Translations under genes and position numbers: made by a program | The notes under the pieces: generated by a model | Seen by the model: the letters and a program-made list of their open reading frames with translations, nothing else | Database searches by the model: none | Told to the model about the DNA's origin: nothing | Shown: piece by piece, positions 38,925 to 47,198 of the stretch | How the letters are laid out: every line of letters begins with the position of its first letter | Numbering within the stretch: the stretch's first letter is position 1 | DNA from: Paenibacillus macerans | Lineage (GTDB): Bacteria; Bacillota; Bacilli; Paenibacillales; Paenibacillaceae | Reading direction: 5' to 3' | Assembly: GCF_023715465.1 (NCBI RefSeq) | Contig: NZ_JAMBOE010000023.1 | Location: 1-64,000, forward strand | DNA: 64,000 nt

Positions 38925-39806
38925 TTGAAGAAATGGAGCCATTCGGAAACCTGGGCCGCCTGGGTGTTTATGACGCCCGGCCTGCTCCTGATTGGAATAT
39001 TCGTGTTTTGGCCAATCCTCTACGGGATCCCGCTGTCCTTTACCGATTATTCTGTCATTGCCGAAACGAAGTATGTGGGTCTGGACAATTATGCGGCCGC
39101 TTTTCACGACCGGAATTTTCTGATCTCGCTGTGGAATTCGCTGAAATACGTGTTAATCGTTCCGTTCATCCAGATCGCGTCGATTCTGATGGCCGTGCTG
39201 GTGAACAGCCGCCTTCCCGGGGTGAAGGCTTTTCGGACCGCGTACTATATTCCGGTCGTCACCTCGATGGTGGCCGTGGCGCTGATTTGGAGCTGGCTGC
39301 TCAGCAACAACGGAGTCGTCAATTACATCCTGATCCGGGTTGGGATCATCAGCGAACAGATTACCTGGCTGGCGGACAGCAGCACGGCCCTATACGTGCT
39401 CATGTTCATTACGCTGTGGAAAGGCTTGGGGTACTACATGGTGCTGTACCTTGCCGGGCTGCAGGGGATTCCCGCAGAACTATACGAGGCGGCCAAAGTC
39501 GACGGAGCCGGGGTGTTCCGGGCCATTTACCGCATTACGCTGCCGCTGCTCCGGCCGCATATTCTGTTTTGCAGCTTGATTTCCCTGATGGCCGCGATCC
39601 GCGTGTTCGATGAGGTGTATATCCTGACCAAAGGCGGACCAGGAACGGCGACCTTGACCTCGAGCGTGTATATTTTTCAAAAAGGGCTGGAGCAGTTTAA
39701 CTTCGGTTATGCTTCGGCGCTGGGGCTGGTCGTTAGCGTCATCATCGGGGCTCTCAGCGTCCTGATCTTCTATGTCAACCGGAAAGGAGGCGTCAATCCT
39801 TACTGA
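38925..39806 (+). CDS. ABC sugar permease, MalF/UgpA type
   Basis: A 293-aa inner-membrane permease with about six hydrophobic spans beginning WVFMTPGLLLIGIFVFWPIL. The EAA loop that contacts the ATPase is EAAKVDGAGVFRAIYRITLP. I start it at TTG 38925 (MKKWSHSE), 8 nt after AGGAGG; the GTG at 38916 overlaps that site. Its stop overlaps the next permease start (TGATG). Confidence 0.9.
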   Translation: MKKWSHSETWAAWVFMTPGLLLIGIFVFWPILYGIPLSFTDYSVIAETKYVGLDNYAAAFHDRNFLISLWNSLKYVLIVPFIQIASILMAVLVNSRLPGVKAFRTAYYIPVVTSMVAVALIWSWLLSNNGVVNYILIRVGIISEQITWLADSSTALYVLMFITLWKGLGYYMVLYLAGLQGIPAELYEAAKVDGAGVFRAIYRITLPLLRPHILFCSLISLMAAIRVFDEVYILTKGGPGTATLTSSVYIFQKGLEQFNFGYASALGLVVSVIIGALSVLIFYVNRKGGVNPY

Positions 39807-40660
39807 TGATCAAACCTGCTAATCCCAAAAGGGCATTTCAGCCGGGAACGCTTATTCGGTACGTCATCATCTACGCCCTGCTGGCGGCGCTGGCGTTATT
39901 TATGATGGGACCGTTTCTCTGGCTGCTCAGCGTGTCGCTGATGCCCGGGAAAAATGTGTTTTCGGTGCCCCCGGCTATTTTTCCGAGCTTTATCGACTTT
40001 GCTAATTACTCGGGTGTTTGGAGATTCATGGACTTTCCCAAATATATATTGAATACGGTCGTCATTACCGCGCTGGGGATTGCCGCCAACGTCATCTTGT
40101 CCAGCATGACCGCCTATCCGCTCGCCGCCTTCCGCTTTAAAGGGCGAAACCTGGTGTTCGGCTTGCTGATCTCGACGATGATCATCCCTTCCTCGACGGC
40201 GATGATCGTGCATTATTTGACGATTCAGACTTTCCGCCTGGGGGATACTTATGTTGGCGTCGTATTACCCGCGGCGGTGTCGGTGTTCAACATTTTTCTG
40301 ATGCGGCAAACCTTTATGTCCGTCCCGGCGGATATGCGAGATTCCGGGAAAATGGACGGCGCCTCCGAGTTCCGGATTTTTTGGCAGCTGATGCTGCCCC
40401 TGGTGAAGCCCGGCCTTGCGGTGATCGCTTTGCTGGAGATGATGGCGTTCTGGAACAACTTCCTGTGGCCGATCGTCATTCTGAACGATCCGTCCAAATA
40501 TCCGCTGGCGGCGGCTTTGACCTATCTCAACGGGCAATTCGCCTACAACTTCGGCTGGATTGCCGCCGGCACGATGATTTCCGTGCTCCCGATCATCGCC
40601 GTTTTTCTGCTCACCCAACGTTATTTCATTGAAGGTATATCGGGAGCGCTCAAAGGATAA
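39806..40660 (+). CDS. ABC sugar permease, MalG/UgpE type
   Basis: A 284-aa second permease with about six spans. The EAA-type loop is SGKMDGASEFRIFWQLMLP, in which the first Glu-Ala-Ala is replaced by Asp-Ser-Gly. The start codon overlaps the preceding stop; GGAGG lies 15 nt upstream, so translational coupling is likely. No ATPase gene is in the island, so a shared MsmX/UgpC-like ATPase encoded elsewhere must energise it. Confidence 0.9.
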   Translation: MIKPANPKRAFQPGTLIRYVIIYALLAALALFMMGPFLWLLSVSLMPGKNVFSVPPAIFPSFIDFANYSGVWRFMDFPKYILNTVVITALGIAANVILSSMTAYPLAAFRFKGRNLVFGLLISTMIIPSSTAMIVHYLTIQTFRLGDTYVGVVLPAAVSVFNIFLMRQTFMSVPADMRDSGKMDGASEFRIFWQLMLPLVKPGLAVIALLEMMAFWNNFLWPIVILNDPSKYPLAAALTYLNGQFAYNFGWIAAGTMISVLPIIAVFLLTQRYFIEGISGALKG

Positions 40661-40705
40661 AGAGATATCTTGTCTTCAATCCATGGCTGGAGGAGATGCC
40701 TAATC

Positions 40706-42229
40706 ATGATCAAAATCGTTTATGTGCCTTTGGACGAACGGCCGTGCAATCTGCTTTTTCCCCCGGCACTGGCGGCCGGGACGGAGTTCGAGGTGGTGGC
40801 GCCTCCCGTAGAGCTCCTGGGAAACAAGAAGCGGCCGGCCGATACTGAGGGTTTATGGGAATGGCTGCTGCGGGAGGCGCGAGGGGCGGATGGTGCCATT
40901 TTGTCATTGGACACTTTGGTGTATGGGGGAATCGTGCCTTCCCGGCTGCACCGGCTGCCGTTCGAGGAGTGCAAACACCGGCTTGGCCAATTAAGAAAAT
41001 TGAAGGAAGACGTTCCCGGGCTGCAGGTTTACGCCTTGAATCTGATCATGCGTTGTCCGCAGTATTCCAGCAGTGACGAAGAACCGGACTATTACGGGGA
41101 ATGGGGCCGGGAAATCTTCCGCCAGGGGTACATTCGCCACCGGTTGCAGCTCGGCATCGCCACAGAGGCCGAGCTGTTGGAGAAAAAGCATATCGACGCG
41201 CAGTTGCCCGGCGCCGGCGTGCTGAACGATTATTTGCAGCGGCGGGCCGTTAACGCCGAGGTCAACCGTCGCGCCGTGGAGTTGGCGAAGGAGGGCGTCA
41301 TCGATTTCCTCGTCATTCCGCAGGACGACGCCGCCCCGTTTGGATGGACCGCCTTGGATCAGCAAAAGGTCCGGGATACCGTTAAGGAGCGCGGCGCTTC
41401 CCTGAAGGTATACATGTATCCGGGCGCCGACGAGGCGGGCTGTACGCTGCTTGCCCGTATGATCAACACATTCAAAAACTCTGTACCCCTCGTGTATCCG
41501 CGGTTTTCCAGCATCCAAGGGCCGTTTGTGATCCCTTTGTACGAGGATCGCATGTTGTTCGAAAGTGTAAAGTACCATGTGTTGGCGGCCGGCGGTTTGT
41601 TGTGCTCCAGCATAAGCGAGGCGGATATCGTCCTGCTGATTAACGCTCCGGGGGAAACGATGATGGAAAGCGCGTCGCAGCATCATCCTAACGTGGGATA
41701 TAACGTGATGCGAAACACGGCCGAACTGATCGAAACCGCGGATTATCTCATCGGCCGATTAAGAAAACCGTGCGTGATCGCGGACGTGGCTTTTGCCAAC
41801 GGGGCAGACCTTGAACTGATCCGGTCGCTGCGGGAGAAGAAGCTGCTGTTTCGATTGGCGGGCTATGCAGGATGGAACACTAGCTCCAATACGCTTGGCA
41901 CCTGCATCGCCCAGGGCATGACTTACCATCATTACGGTTTAAGCCAGGCTCATCTTGATTTCTTGTCCCTGCGGTATACTGAGGATGCCGGCTACTGCGC
42001 CTTCGTACGGCAGTACATCAAGGAACACAAGCTGCCCGGCCTCGGGATGGATTATTTCTCGGTCGACGGGCCGCGCGGCCTGGCCGCCAGCCTTGTCCGG
42101 GAGGAGTTGGAGCATTTCGTGGAGCGGTATATTAATGATGAAACTTATCGCGTCAGCATTGATGATGTTTTTTTGCCATGGAGCCGGATGTTTGAAGTGG
42201 GGCTGAAAACGCATTTGCTATCGTCATAA
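40706..42229 (+). CDS. DUF4127 family protein
   Basis: A 507-aa soluble protein, the normal length for DUF4127, a family without an established function. ATG 40706 follows GGAGGAG. Conserved-looking motifs in order: YVPLDERPCN (N-terminus), LDTLVYGGIVPSRL, NLIMRCP, IPQDDAAPFGW, YPGADEAG, IADVAFANGADLEL, GYAGWNTSSNTLGT and PWSRMFEV. The charged and Asn/Asp-rich motifs suggest a catalytic or sugar-binding role. Sitting 45 bp after the permeases and before an RpiR regulator, it is probably part of the same catabolic unit. Confidence 0.85.
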   Translation: MIKIVYVPLDERPCNLLFPPALAAGTEFEVVAPPVELLGNKKRPADTEGLWEWLLREARGADGAILSLDTLVYGGIVPSRLHRLPFEECKHRLGQLRKLKEDVPGLQVYALNLIMRCPQYSSSDEEPDYYGEWGREIFRQGYIRHRLQLGIATEAELLEKKHIDAQLPGAGVLNDYLQRRAVNAEVNRRAVELAKEGVIDFLVIPQDDAAPFGWTALDQQKVRDTVKERGASLKVYMYPGADEAGCTLLARMINTFKNSVPLVYPRFSSIQGPFVIPLYEDRMLFESVKYHVLAAGGLLCSSISEADIVLLINAPGETMMESASQHHPNVGYNVMRNTAELIETADYLIGRLRKPCVIADVAFANGADLELIRSLREKKLLFRLAGYAGWNTSSNTLGTCIAQGMTYHHYGLSQAHLDFLSLRYTEDAGYCAFVRQYIKEHKLPGLGMDYFSVDGPRGLAASLVREELEHFVERYINDETYRVSIDDVFLPWSRMFEVGLKTHLLSS

Positions 42230-42266
42230 AGATCCCGGGGGCTACCTGTTAAATAGGAGAATGATC

Positions 42267-43145
42267 ATGACGGAAACGAATAAAAACGCGCTGTTTGCCA
42301 AAAACAGAACCCCCATGGATTTGATCGCGGAAATCGGCAGCTATTACCCTTCGCTGACGAAATCGGAGCAGAAAGTCGCCAGACGGGTGCTGAATCATGC
42401 GGATGAAGTGCTTTATTCCTCCATTACCGAGTTCGCGGAAGCTTCGGGCGTTGGCGAGACGACGGTGATCCGTTTTTGCCGTAAAATCAAATTCAAAGGC
42501 TATCAGGAGTTCCGGCTGGCGCTGGCTCAGAGTCAAACACTGCGCAAAATCGAGGAAAACCAACTCGAAGACCGCGAGGTTCACTATATTGAACGGGTAT
42601 GCGGCAACGCCGTGAAGGTGCTTCAGGTCAGCTTAAGCCTGCTTGACCGGGGTACGCTGGAAGCCGCCGTTGATATGATCGATCAAGCCAGGCACATTCA
42701 GTTCATCGGCGTCGGCTCCTCCGGCATTACGGCGCTGGATGCCAAAAACCGTTTATTGCGGCTTGGCAGACGTTCCGAAGCGGCCTTCGACAGCCATATG
42801 CAGGCGATGAGCGCCGTGCTGCTGGAGGAAGGCGACGTGGCCGTCGGTTTCAGCGTTTCCGGGAGCAGCAAAGATACGAACGATATCCTGGCGAAAGCCA
42901 AAAGCGGCGGAGCCAAGGTCATCGCCGTGACGAACTACGCCAAATCGCCGATTACAAGTATTGCGGACCTTGTGTTGCTGACGGCAGGCAAAGAATCGCC
43001 GCTTGAGGGTGGCTCCATGAGCGCGAAAATATCGCAGCTGTTTGTCATCGATTTGCTATGCGAAGGATTATCCTTAAAGGATCTTGAACGAGCGAAACAA
43101 ATGAAAGAAAAGACGGCCCGCGCCGTCATCGATAAAATCTACTGA
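42267..43145 (+). CDS. RpiR-family transcriptional regulator (HTH-SIS)
   Basis: A 292-aa regulator. The N-terminal HTH_6 domain (about residues 10-85) contains LTKSEQKVARRVL and GVGETTVIRFCRKIKFKGYQEFRL. The C-terminal SIS domain has IQFIGVGSSGITALDAKNRLLRLG and SVSGSSKDTNDILAKA, which bind phosphosugars in this family. I start it at ATG 42267, 7 nt after AGGAG, not ATG 42261. It is the likely local regulator of the transporter and enzymes, with a phosphorylated sugar as effector. Confidence 0.92.
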   Translation: MTETNKNALFAKNRTPMDLIAEIGSYYPSLTKSEQKVARRVLNHADEVLYSSITEFAEASGVGETTVIRFCRKIKFKGYQEFRLALAQSQTLRKIEENQLEDREVHYIERVCGNAVKVLQVSLSLLDRGTLEAAVDMIDQARHIQFIGVGSSGITALDAKNRLLRLGRRSEAAFDSHMQAMSAVLLEEGDVAVGFSVSGSSKDTNDILAKAKSGGAKVIAVTNYAKSPITSIADLVLLTAGKESPLEGGSMSAKISQLFVIDLLCEGLSLKDLERAKQMKEKTARAVIDKIY

Positions 43146-43165
43146 CAGGCGGAGGGATGCAGGGC

Positions 43166-44755
43166 ATGGAGAAGGAAAGATCAGCGGACGTTGTCGTGCT
43201 GGGCGGAGGGCTTGGCGGCTGTATGGCCGCTTTGGCCGTCGCCAAGGCGGGTTATTCCGTCATCCTGACTGAAGAAACGGACTGGCTGGGCGGTCAGTTG
43301 ACGAGCCAGGCGGTTCCGCCCGATGAGCACAAATGGATCGAAAGCTTTGGCTGTACCGGAACGTACCGCGAATTCCGAAACCGGGTAAGGGAGTACTACC
43401 GGCAAAATTATCCGCTGACCGAACAGGCGATGATCGATCCGCTGTTAAACCCGGGCAACGGCTGGGTCAGCCGGCTGTGTCACGAGCCGAAAGTGGCGCT
43501 GCGGGTACTTGAGGATATGCTGGCTTCCTATATGAATAGCGGCAGAATATCGGTGATGTATCATGTCCGCGCCGTCCGGGCGGAGACGCATGGGGATACG
43601 GTAAAATCCGTTACCGTCAGAAGGCTGAACCAGGATGAGGAATGGACGCTCCGGGGAGCGTATTTTCTCGACGCTACCGAATGCGGGGACATTTTGCCCC
43701 TGACTGGAGTCGAGTATGTAACTGGAGCGGAATCCAAGGCGGACACCGGGGAACCGCATGCGTTAAACGAAGCGAGGCCGCTGGACGTTCAATCGTTTAC
43801 GCATGTGTTTGCGCTTGATTATGTCCCCGGCGGGAACTATACGATACCGAAACCGGAAAGCTATGATTTTTGGCGATGTTATGTGCCGCCGAATTCACAT
43901 TTGCCGAAGCTGGGCTGGATCGTAAACGACGGGGTGGACCCGGATAACGACCGGGAATTTACGCTGTTTCCGGACGACACTGGGCTGCCGTCTCTTTGGA
44001 CGTACCGCCGCATTATCGACCAAAGCCTGTTCTGCGGCGGGCTCTATCCAAGCGATATATCGCTGATCAACTGGGCGCAAAACGATTACGGCTTGGGCAT
44101 GATCTATGAAGTGTCCGAAGCGGAGCGCCGGCGGCATTTGGAAGGAGCGCGGCAGCTGAGCTTGTCCTTGCTTTACTGGCTGCAGACGGAGTCGCCCCGG
44201 CGAGGCGGCGGGAGGGGATATCCGGGCTTGCGGCTGCGCGGGGACGTGCTCGGAACGGAAGACGGCTTGGCCAAGTACCCCTACATCCGGGAATCCCGGC
44301 GCATTAAAGCCCTCTATACGATTACGGAGCATGACGTCAGCAAGGAGCTGCGCGGGGAGCTCGGCATCAAACGGTATGAAGACAGTGTTGGAGTAGGCAG
44401 TTACCCGCTCGATTTGCATGCGACGACCCAGTCGCGCCGCAGCTTTTATATTCCGAACTACCCGTTCGAGATTCCGTTGGGTGCGCTCTTGCCAGTACGG
44501 GTCCACAATTTGCTGCCCGCCTGCAAAAACATCGGAACAACGCAAATTACGAACGGCTGCTATCGGCTGCATCCGATTGAATGGAACATCGGCGAGGCAG
44601 CCGGGTATGTCGCGGCGTATGCCCTGAAACATTGCATCAGGCCCCGGGAGATCCGGGAGCGGAGACACCATTTGAAAAACTTTCAGGCATGGATCGAAAC
44701 CCAGGGAATTCAGCTTCACTGGCCCCTGGAGATCAATGATGAAGTATTAATCTGA
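43166..44755 (+). CDS. FAD-dependent oxidoreductase (FAD_oxidored family)
   Basis: A 529-aa flavoprotein. The N-terminal dinucleotide fold VVVLGGGLGGCMAALAVAKAG binds FAD, followed by TDWLGGQLTSQAVPP, characteristic of the FAD_oxidored (PF12831-type) family. The C-terminus has TQITNGCYRLHPIEWNIGEAAG, closing the FAD site. ATG 43166 is 10 nt after GGAGG; ATG 43157 is too close. The substrate is unknown, perhaps a sugar or sugar acid given its neighbours. It is the last gene of the island. Confidence 0.88.
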   Translation: MEKERSADVVVLGGGLGGCMAALAVAKAGYSVILTEETDWLGGQLTSQAVPPDEHKWIESFGCTGTYREFRNRVREYYRQNYPLTEQAMIDPLLNPGNGWVSRLCHEPKVALRVLEDMLASYMNSGRISVMYHVRAVRAETHGDTVKSVTVRRLNQDEEWTLRGAYFLDATECGDILPLTGVEYVTGAESKADTGEPHALNEARPLDVQSFTHVFALDYVPGGNYTIPKPESYDFWRCYVPPNSHLPKLGWIVNDGVDPDNDREFTLFPDDTGLPSLWTYRRIIDQSLFCGGLYPSDISLINWAQNDYGLGMIYEVSEAERRRHLEGARQLSLSLLYWLQTESPRRGGGRGYPGLRLRGDVLGTEDGLAKYPYIRESRRIKALYTITEHDVSKELRGELGIKRYEDSVGVGSYPLDLHATTQSRRSFYIPNYPFEIPLGALLPVRVHNLLPACKNIGTTQITNGCYRLHPIEWNIGEAAGYVAAYALKHCIRPREIRERRHHLKNFQAWIETQGIQLHWPLEINDEVLI

Positions 44756-44776
44756 CTTGGCGCGATACTAACGTCG

Positions 44777-44816
44777 AAACCACTTGTCCTCACGGGGATT
44801 AGTGGTTTTATTTTTT
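44777..44816 (+). terminator. Terminator of the metabolic island
   Basis: AAACCACT..TCC / GGG..AGTGGTTT, then TA and six T, 22 bp after the oxidoreductase stop. Confidence 0.85.
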
Positions 44817-44823
44817 AAGCGCG

Positions 44824-44900
44824 TGTTCATATGCCTGGCCCGGCTGAATTCAAGATTCGATGCCGAGTTACTTCCTGATTCACTTCGTGATAAGAAAAAC
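44824..44900 (+). repeat. Degenerate copy C of the 168-bp element
   Basis: It begins GTTCA, lacks the centre, then has GGCCCGGCTGAATTCAAG, the hairpin ATTCG-ATGC-CGAGT (with a G-T pair), and CTTCGTGATAAG. The right terminus is missing: the sequence runs into element E2 at 44892. Confidence 0.75.
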
Positions 44901-44954
44901 ATCTATCGATGTATATTCTAGGGAGACAGACCGCGTTTAGCGGTTGTTTTTCTT
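44892..44954 (-). repeat. 63-bp hairpin element E2 (right flank of the metabolic island)
   Basis: Inverted partner of E1 (36970-37032): same length, same AAGAAAAAC/GTTTTTCTT ends, 50 of 63 bases identical on the opposite strand. Hairpins are ACCGC/GCGGT and ACATC-GATA-GATGT in the E1 sense. The remaining 130 bp to the rpsJ promoter shows nothing I recognise. Confidence 0.85.
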
Positions 44955-45084
44955 GACCTTACAGAATTTATAAAATTCCGGTCATGGTAGAGGGCGATGC
45001 GCCGGTAAAGAGGGGAGGGGAAGAGTCTGGGAGCTAAGGGACACCAGAGTCGTTATTTTCGAAAAACATCTTTAAAATAATTTC

Positions 45085-45113
45085 TTGCATTCCGCCTACC
45101 TTTTCTATATAAT
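45085..45113 (+). promoter_or_regulatory. Sigma-A promoter of the S10 operon
   Basis: TTGCAT (45085-45090), 17-nt spacer, perfect TATAAT (45108-45113). The 130-nt leader contains the CTGAC/GTCAG-closed hairpin at 45156-45193 with a GC-rich interior, a possible regulatory structure for the operon. Confidence 0.88.
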
Positions 45114-45155
45114 AGTGAATGTTGTTCTGTGACGTTGCGATGATGTGAGAGGTTA

Positions 45156-45193
45156 CTGACACACCCGGCCCCTTTGCCATGGGAGGGCGTCAG
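45156..45193 (+). other. Hairpin in the S10 operon leader
   Basis: CTGAC (45156-45160) pairs with GTCAG (45189-45193), enclosing CCGGCCC and GGGAGGGC that can also pair. There is no T-tract. It could be a ribosomal-protein binding site, but I do not recognise a published leader in it. Confidence 0.45.
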
Positions 45194-45249
45194 AAAATTT
45201 TCACGGAGTATGTCCGATACTAAATTGGGCGATAGAAGGAGGGACTAAA

Positions 45250-45558
45250 ATGGCAAAGCAAAAAATTCGTATTCGTTTGAAAGCTTACGACCACAGAATT
45301 CTTGATCAATCCGCAGAGAAAATCGTTGAAACGGCAAAACGTTCGGGTGCTGGCGTATCCGGGCCGATTCCGCTTCCTACGGAAAAGCAAGTCATTACCA
45401 TTCTCCGTGCGGTGCACAAGTACAAGGATTCCCGGGAACAATTCGAAATGCGGACGCACAAACGTCTGATCGACATTGTGAACCCGACTCCACAAACCGT
45501 GGATGCCTTGATGCGCTTGGACCTGCCGTCCGGTGTAGATATCGAAATTAAATTGTAA
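45250..45558 (+). CDS. rpsJ: Ribosomal protein uS10
   Basis: A 102-aa small-subunit head protein (NusE) that also acts in antitermination. The sequence MAKQKIRIRLKAYDHRILDQSA is the standard start, and the exposed loop GPIPLPTEKQVITIL is intact. It follows AGAAGGAGGGAC. It is the first gene of the S10-spc-alpha block. Confidence 0.97.
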   Translation: MAKQKIRIRLKAYDHRILDQSAEKIVETAKRSGAGVSGPIPLPTEKQVITILRAVHKYKDSREQFEMRTHKRLIDIVNPTPQTVDALMRLDLPSGVDIEIKL

Positions 45559-45605
45559 TACCTTGCATTTCGTAAGGTAATCAGGAAAGGAAAAGAGGTG
45601 TCAAC

Positions 45606-46229
45606 ATGAAAGGTATCTTAGGAAAAAAACTCGGAATGACTCAAGTATTTACCGCTGAAGGGAATGTCATTCCCGTAACGGTAATCGAGGCAGGCGGAGG
45701 CGTGGTTCTGCAAAAGAAAGACGTGGAGAACGACGGTTATGAAGCCATTCAGATCGGCTACTCCGACAAGAAGGAAGCCAGAGCCAACAAGCCGGAAGTT
45801 GGGCACGCGAAAAAAGCAGGCGCAACGCCTAAGCGCTACGTTCGCGAAATTCGCGGTGTTGATTTGGCAGGATACGAAGTTGGCCAAGAGGTCAAAGTTG
45901 ATATTTTTGCTGAAGGCGAATTTGTTGACGTAACAGGTATTTCGAAAGGTAAAGGATTCCAAGGCGTAATCAAGCGCTGGGGACAAAGCCGCGGTCCGAT
46001 GGCGCACGGCTCCCGTTACCATCGCAGACCGGGTTCCATGGGTTCCATCCAGGCGAACCGCGTTCCGAAAGGCAAACGTCTTCCGGGGCACATGGGGCAT
46101 GAAACCGTAACGATTCAAAATCTCGAAGTTGTCCGCGTCGATGCAGAGCGCAACGTGCTGCTCGTAAAAGGCTCCATTCCGGGTCCGAAAAACAGCTTCG
46201 TCAAAATCAAACAAACCATTAAGAAATAA
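45606..46229 (+). CDS. rplC: Ribosomal protein uL3
   Basis: A 207-aa early-assembly protein reaching the peptidyl-transferase centre. The loop GKGFQGVIKRWGQSRGPMAHGS carries the family signature. It starts MKGILGKKLGMTQVF after AAAAGAGGTG. It precedes rplD by 27 bp. Confidence 0.96.
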   Translation: MKGILGKKLGMTQVFTAEGNVIPVTVIEAGGGVVLQKKDVENDGYEAIQIGYSDKKEARANKPEVGHAKKAGATPKRYVREIRGVDLAGYEVGQEVKVDIFAEGEFVDVTGISKGKGFQGVIKRWGQSRGPMAHGSRYHRRPGSMGSIQANRVPKGKRLPGHMGHETVTIQNLEVVRVDAERNVLLVKGSIPGPKNSFVKIKQTIKK

Positions 46230-46256
46230 TAGCCCTCAAGAAAGGAGGAACAACAA

Positions 46257-46880
46257 ATGCCAAAAGTAGCACTTTTCAATATTAGCGGTAGCCAAGTAGG
46301 CGAAGTGGAATTGAATGACGCGGTATTCGGGATCGAACCGAACACGCACGTTCTTCATGAAGCTGTAGTCATGCAGCGCGCTTCCCTGCGTTCCGGCACC
46401 CACAAAGTCAAAGGACGCTCTGAAGTTCGTGGCGGCGGCCGTAAACCTTGGAAACAAAAAGGTACGGGACGTGCACGCCAGGGTTCCATCCGCTCTCCTC
46501 AATGGGTAGGCGGCGGTACCGTGTTTGGTCCGACTCCGCGCAGCTATGCTTACAAACTGCCGAAGAAGGTTCGCCGCTTGGCGATCAAATCGGCCTTGTC
46601 TTCGAAAGTGATCGATCAAGACATCATCGTGCTTGACGCGCTGAGCTTGAACGCTCCGAAGACGAAAGAGTTCGCAGCGATTTTGAACAACCTGAAAGTG
46701 GATCGCAAAGCTTTGGTTGTAGCTCCTAGCTACGACGACAATGTGGCGCTTTCCGCACGCAACATCCCAGGCGTCAAATTCGTGGCGGCAGATGGCATTA
46801 ATGTTCTTGACGTGCTGACGCACGACAAACTGATCATTACGAAAGAAGCAGTTCAGAAGGTAGAGGAGGTGCTCGCGTAA
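46257..46880 (+). CDS. rplD: Ribosomal protein uL4
   Basis: A 207-aa exit-tunnel protein; in some bacteria it represses the S10 operon. The tunnel loop RGGGRKPWKQKGTGRARQGS is wild-type at the macrolide-relevant positions. The start follows AAAGGAGGAAC. Its TAA overlaps the rplW ATG by one base. Confidence 0.96.
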   Translation: MPKVALFNISGSQVGEVELNDAVFGIEPNTHVLHEAVVMQRASLRSGTHKVKGRSEVRGGGRKPWKQKGTGRARQGSIRSPQWVGGGTVFGPTPRSYAYKLPKKVRRLAIKSALSSKVIDQDIIVLDALSLNAPKTKEFAAILNNLKVDRKALVVAPSYDDNVALSARNIPGVKFVAADGINVLDVLTHDKLIITKEAVQKVEEVLA

Positions 46881-47170
46881 TGAAAGATCCTCGCGATATT
46901 ATCAAACGTCCGGTGATTACGGAACGTTCGTCCGAATATATGAATGACCTGAAATACGTTTTTGAGGTTGATATTCGCGCCAACAAAACCGAAATCAAGC
47001 AAGCCGTAGAGTCGATCTTCGGTGTGAAGGTTAAGAACGTAAACACCTTGCGTGTACCAGGGAAGCTGAAACGTTACGGACGCTACTCCGGATATACTCC
47101 TGAATGGAAAAAAGCGTTTGTTACACTGACCGCTGACAGCAAGCCGCTCCAATTTTTTGAATCGGTATAA
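46880..47170 (+). CDS. rplW: Ribosomal protein uL23
   Basis: A 96-aa tunnel-exit protein, docking site for trigger factor and SRP. It contains IIKRPVITERSSEYM and YVFEVDIRANKTEIKQAVE. The start ATG overlaps the rplD stop (TAATG), indicating coupling. Length is normal. Confidence 0.95.
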   Translation: MKDPRDIIKRPVITERSSEYMNDLKYVFEVDIRANKTEIKQAVESIFGVKVKNVNTLRVPGKLKRYGRYSGYTPEWKKAFVTLTADSKPLQFFESV

Positions 47171-47198
47171 AATCGTTTGAAGTAAGGAGGGAAATCTC

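Noticed and set aside
37573..44755. Different codon choice of the island genes as proof of horizontal transfer
   Set aside because: The neighbours (tuf, fusA, ribosomal proteins) are unusually biased because they are highly expressed. The island's CGG/GGG/CTG-rich usage resembles other ordinary genes here such as ispD and rlmB, so this contrast alone proves nothing.
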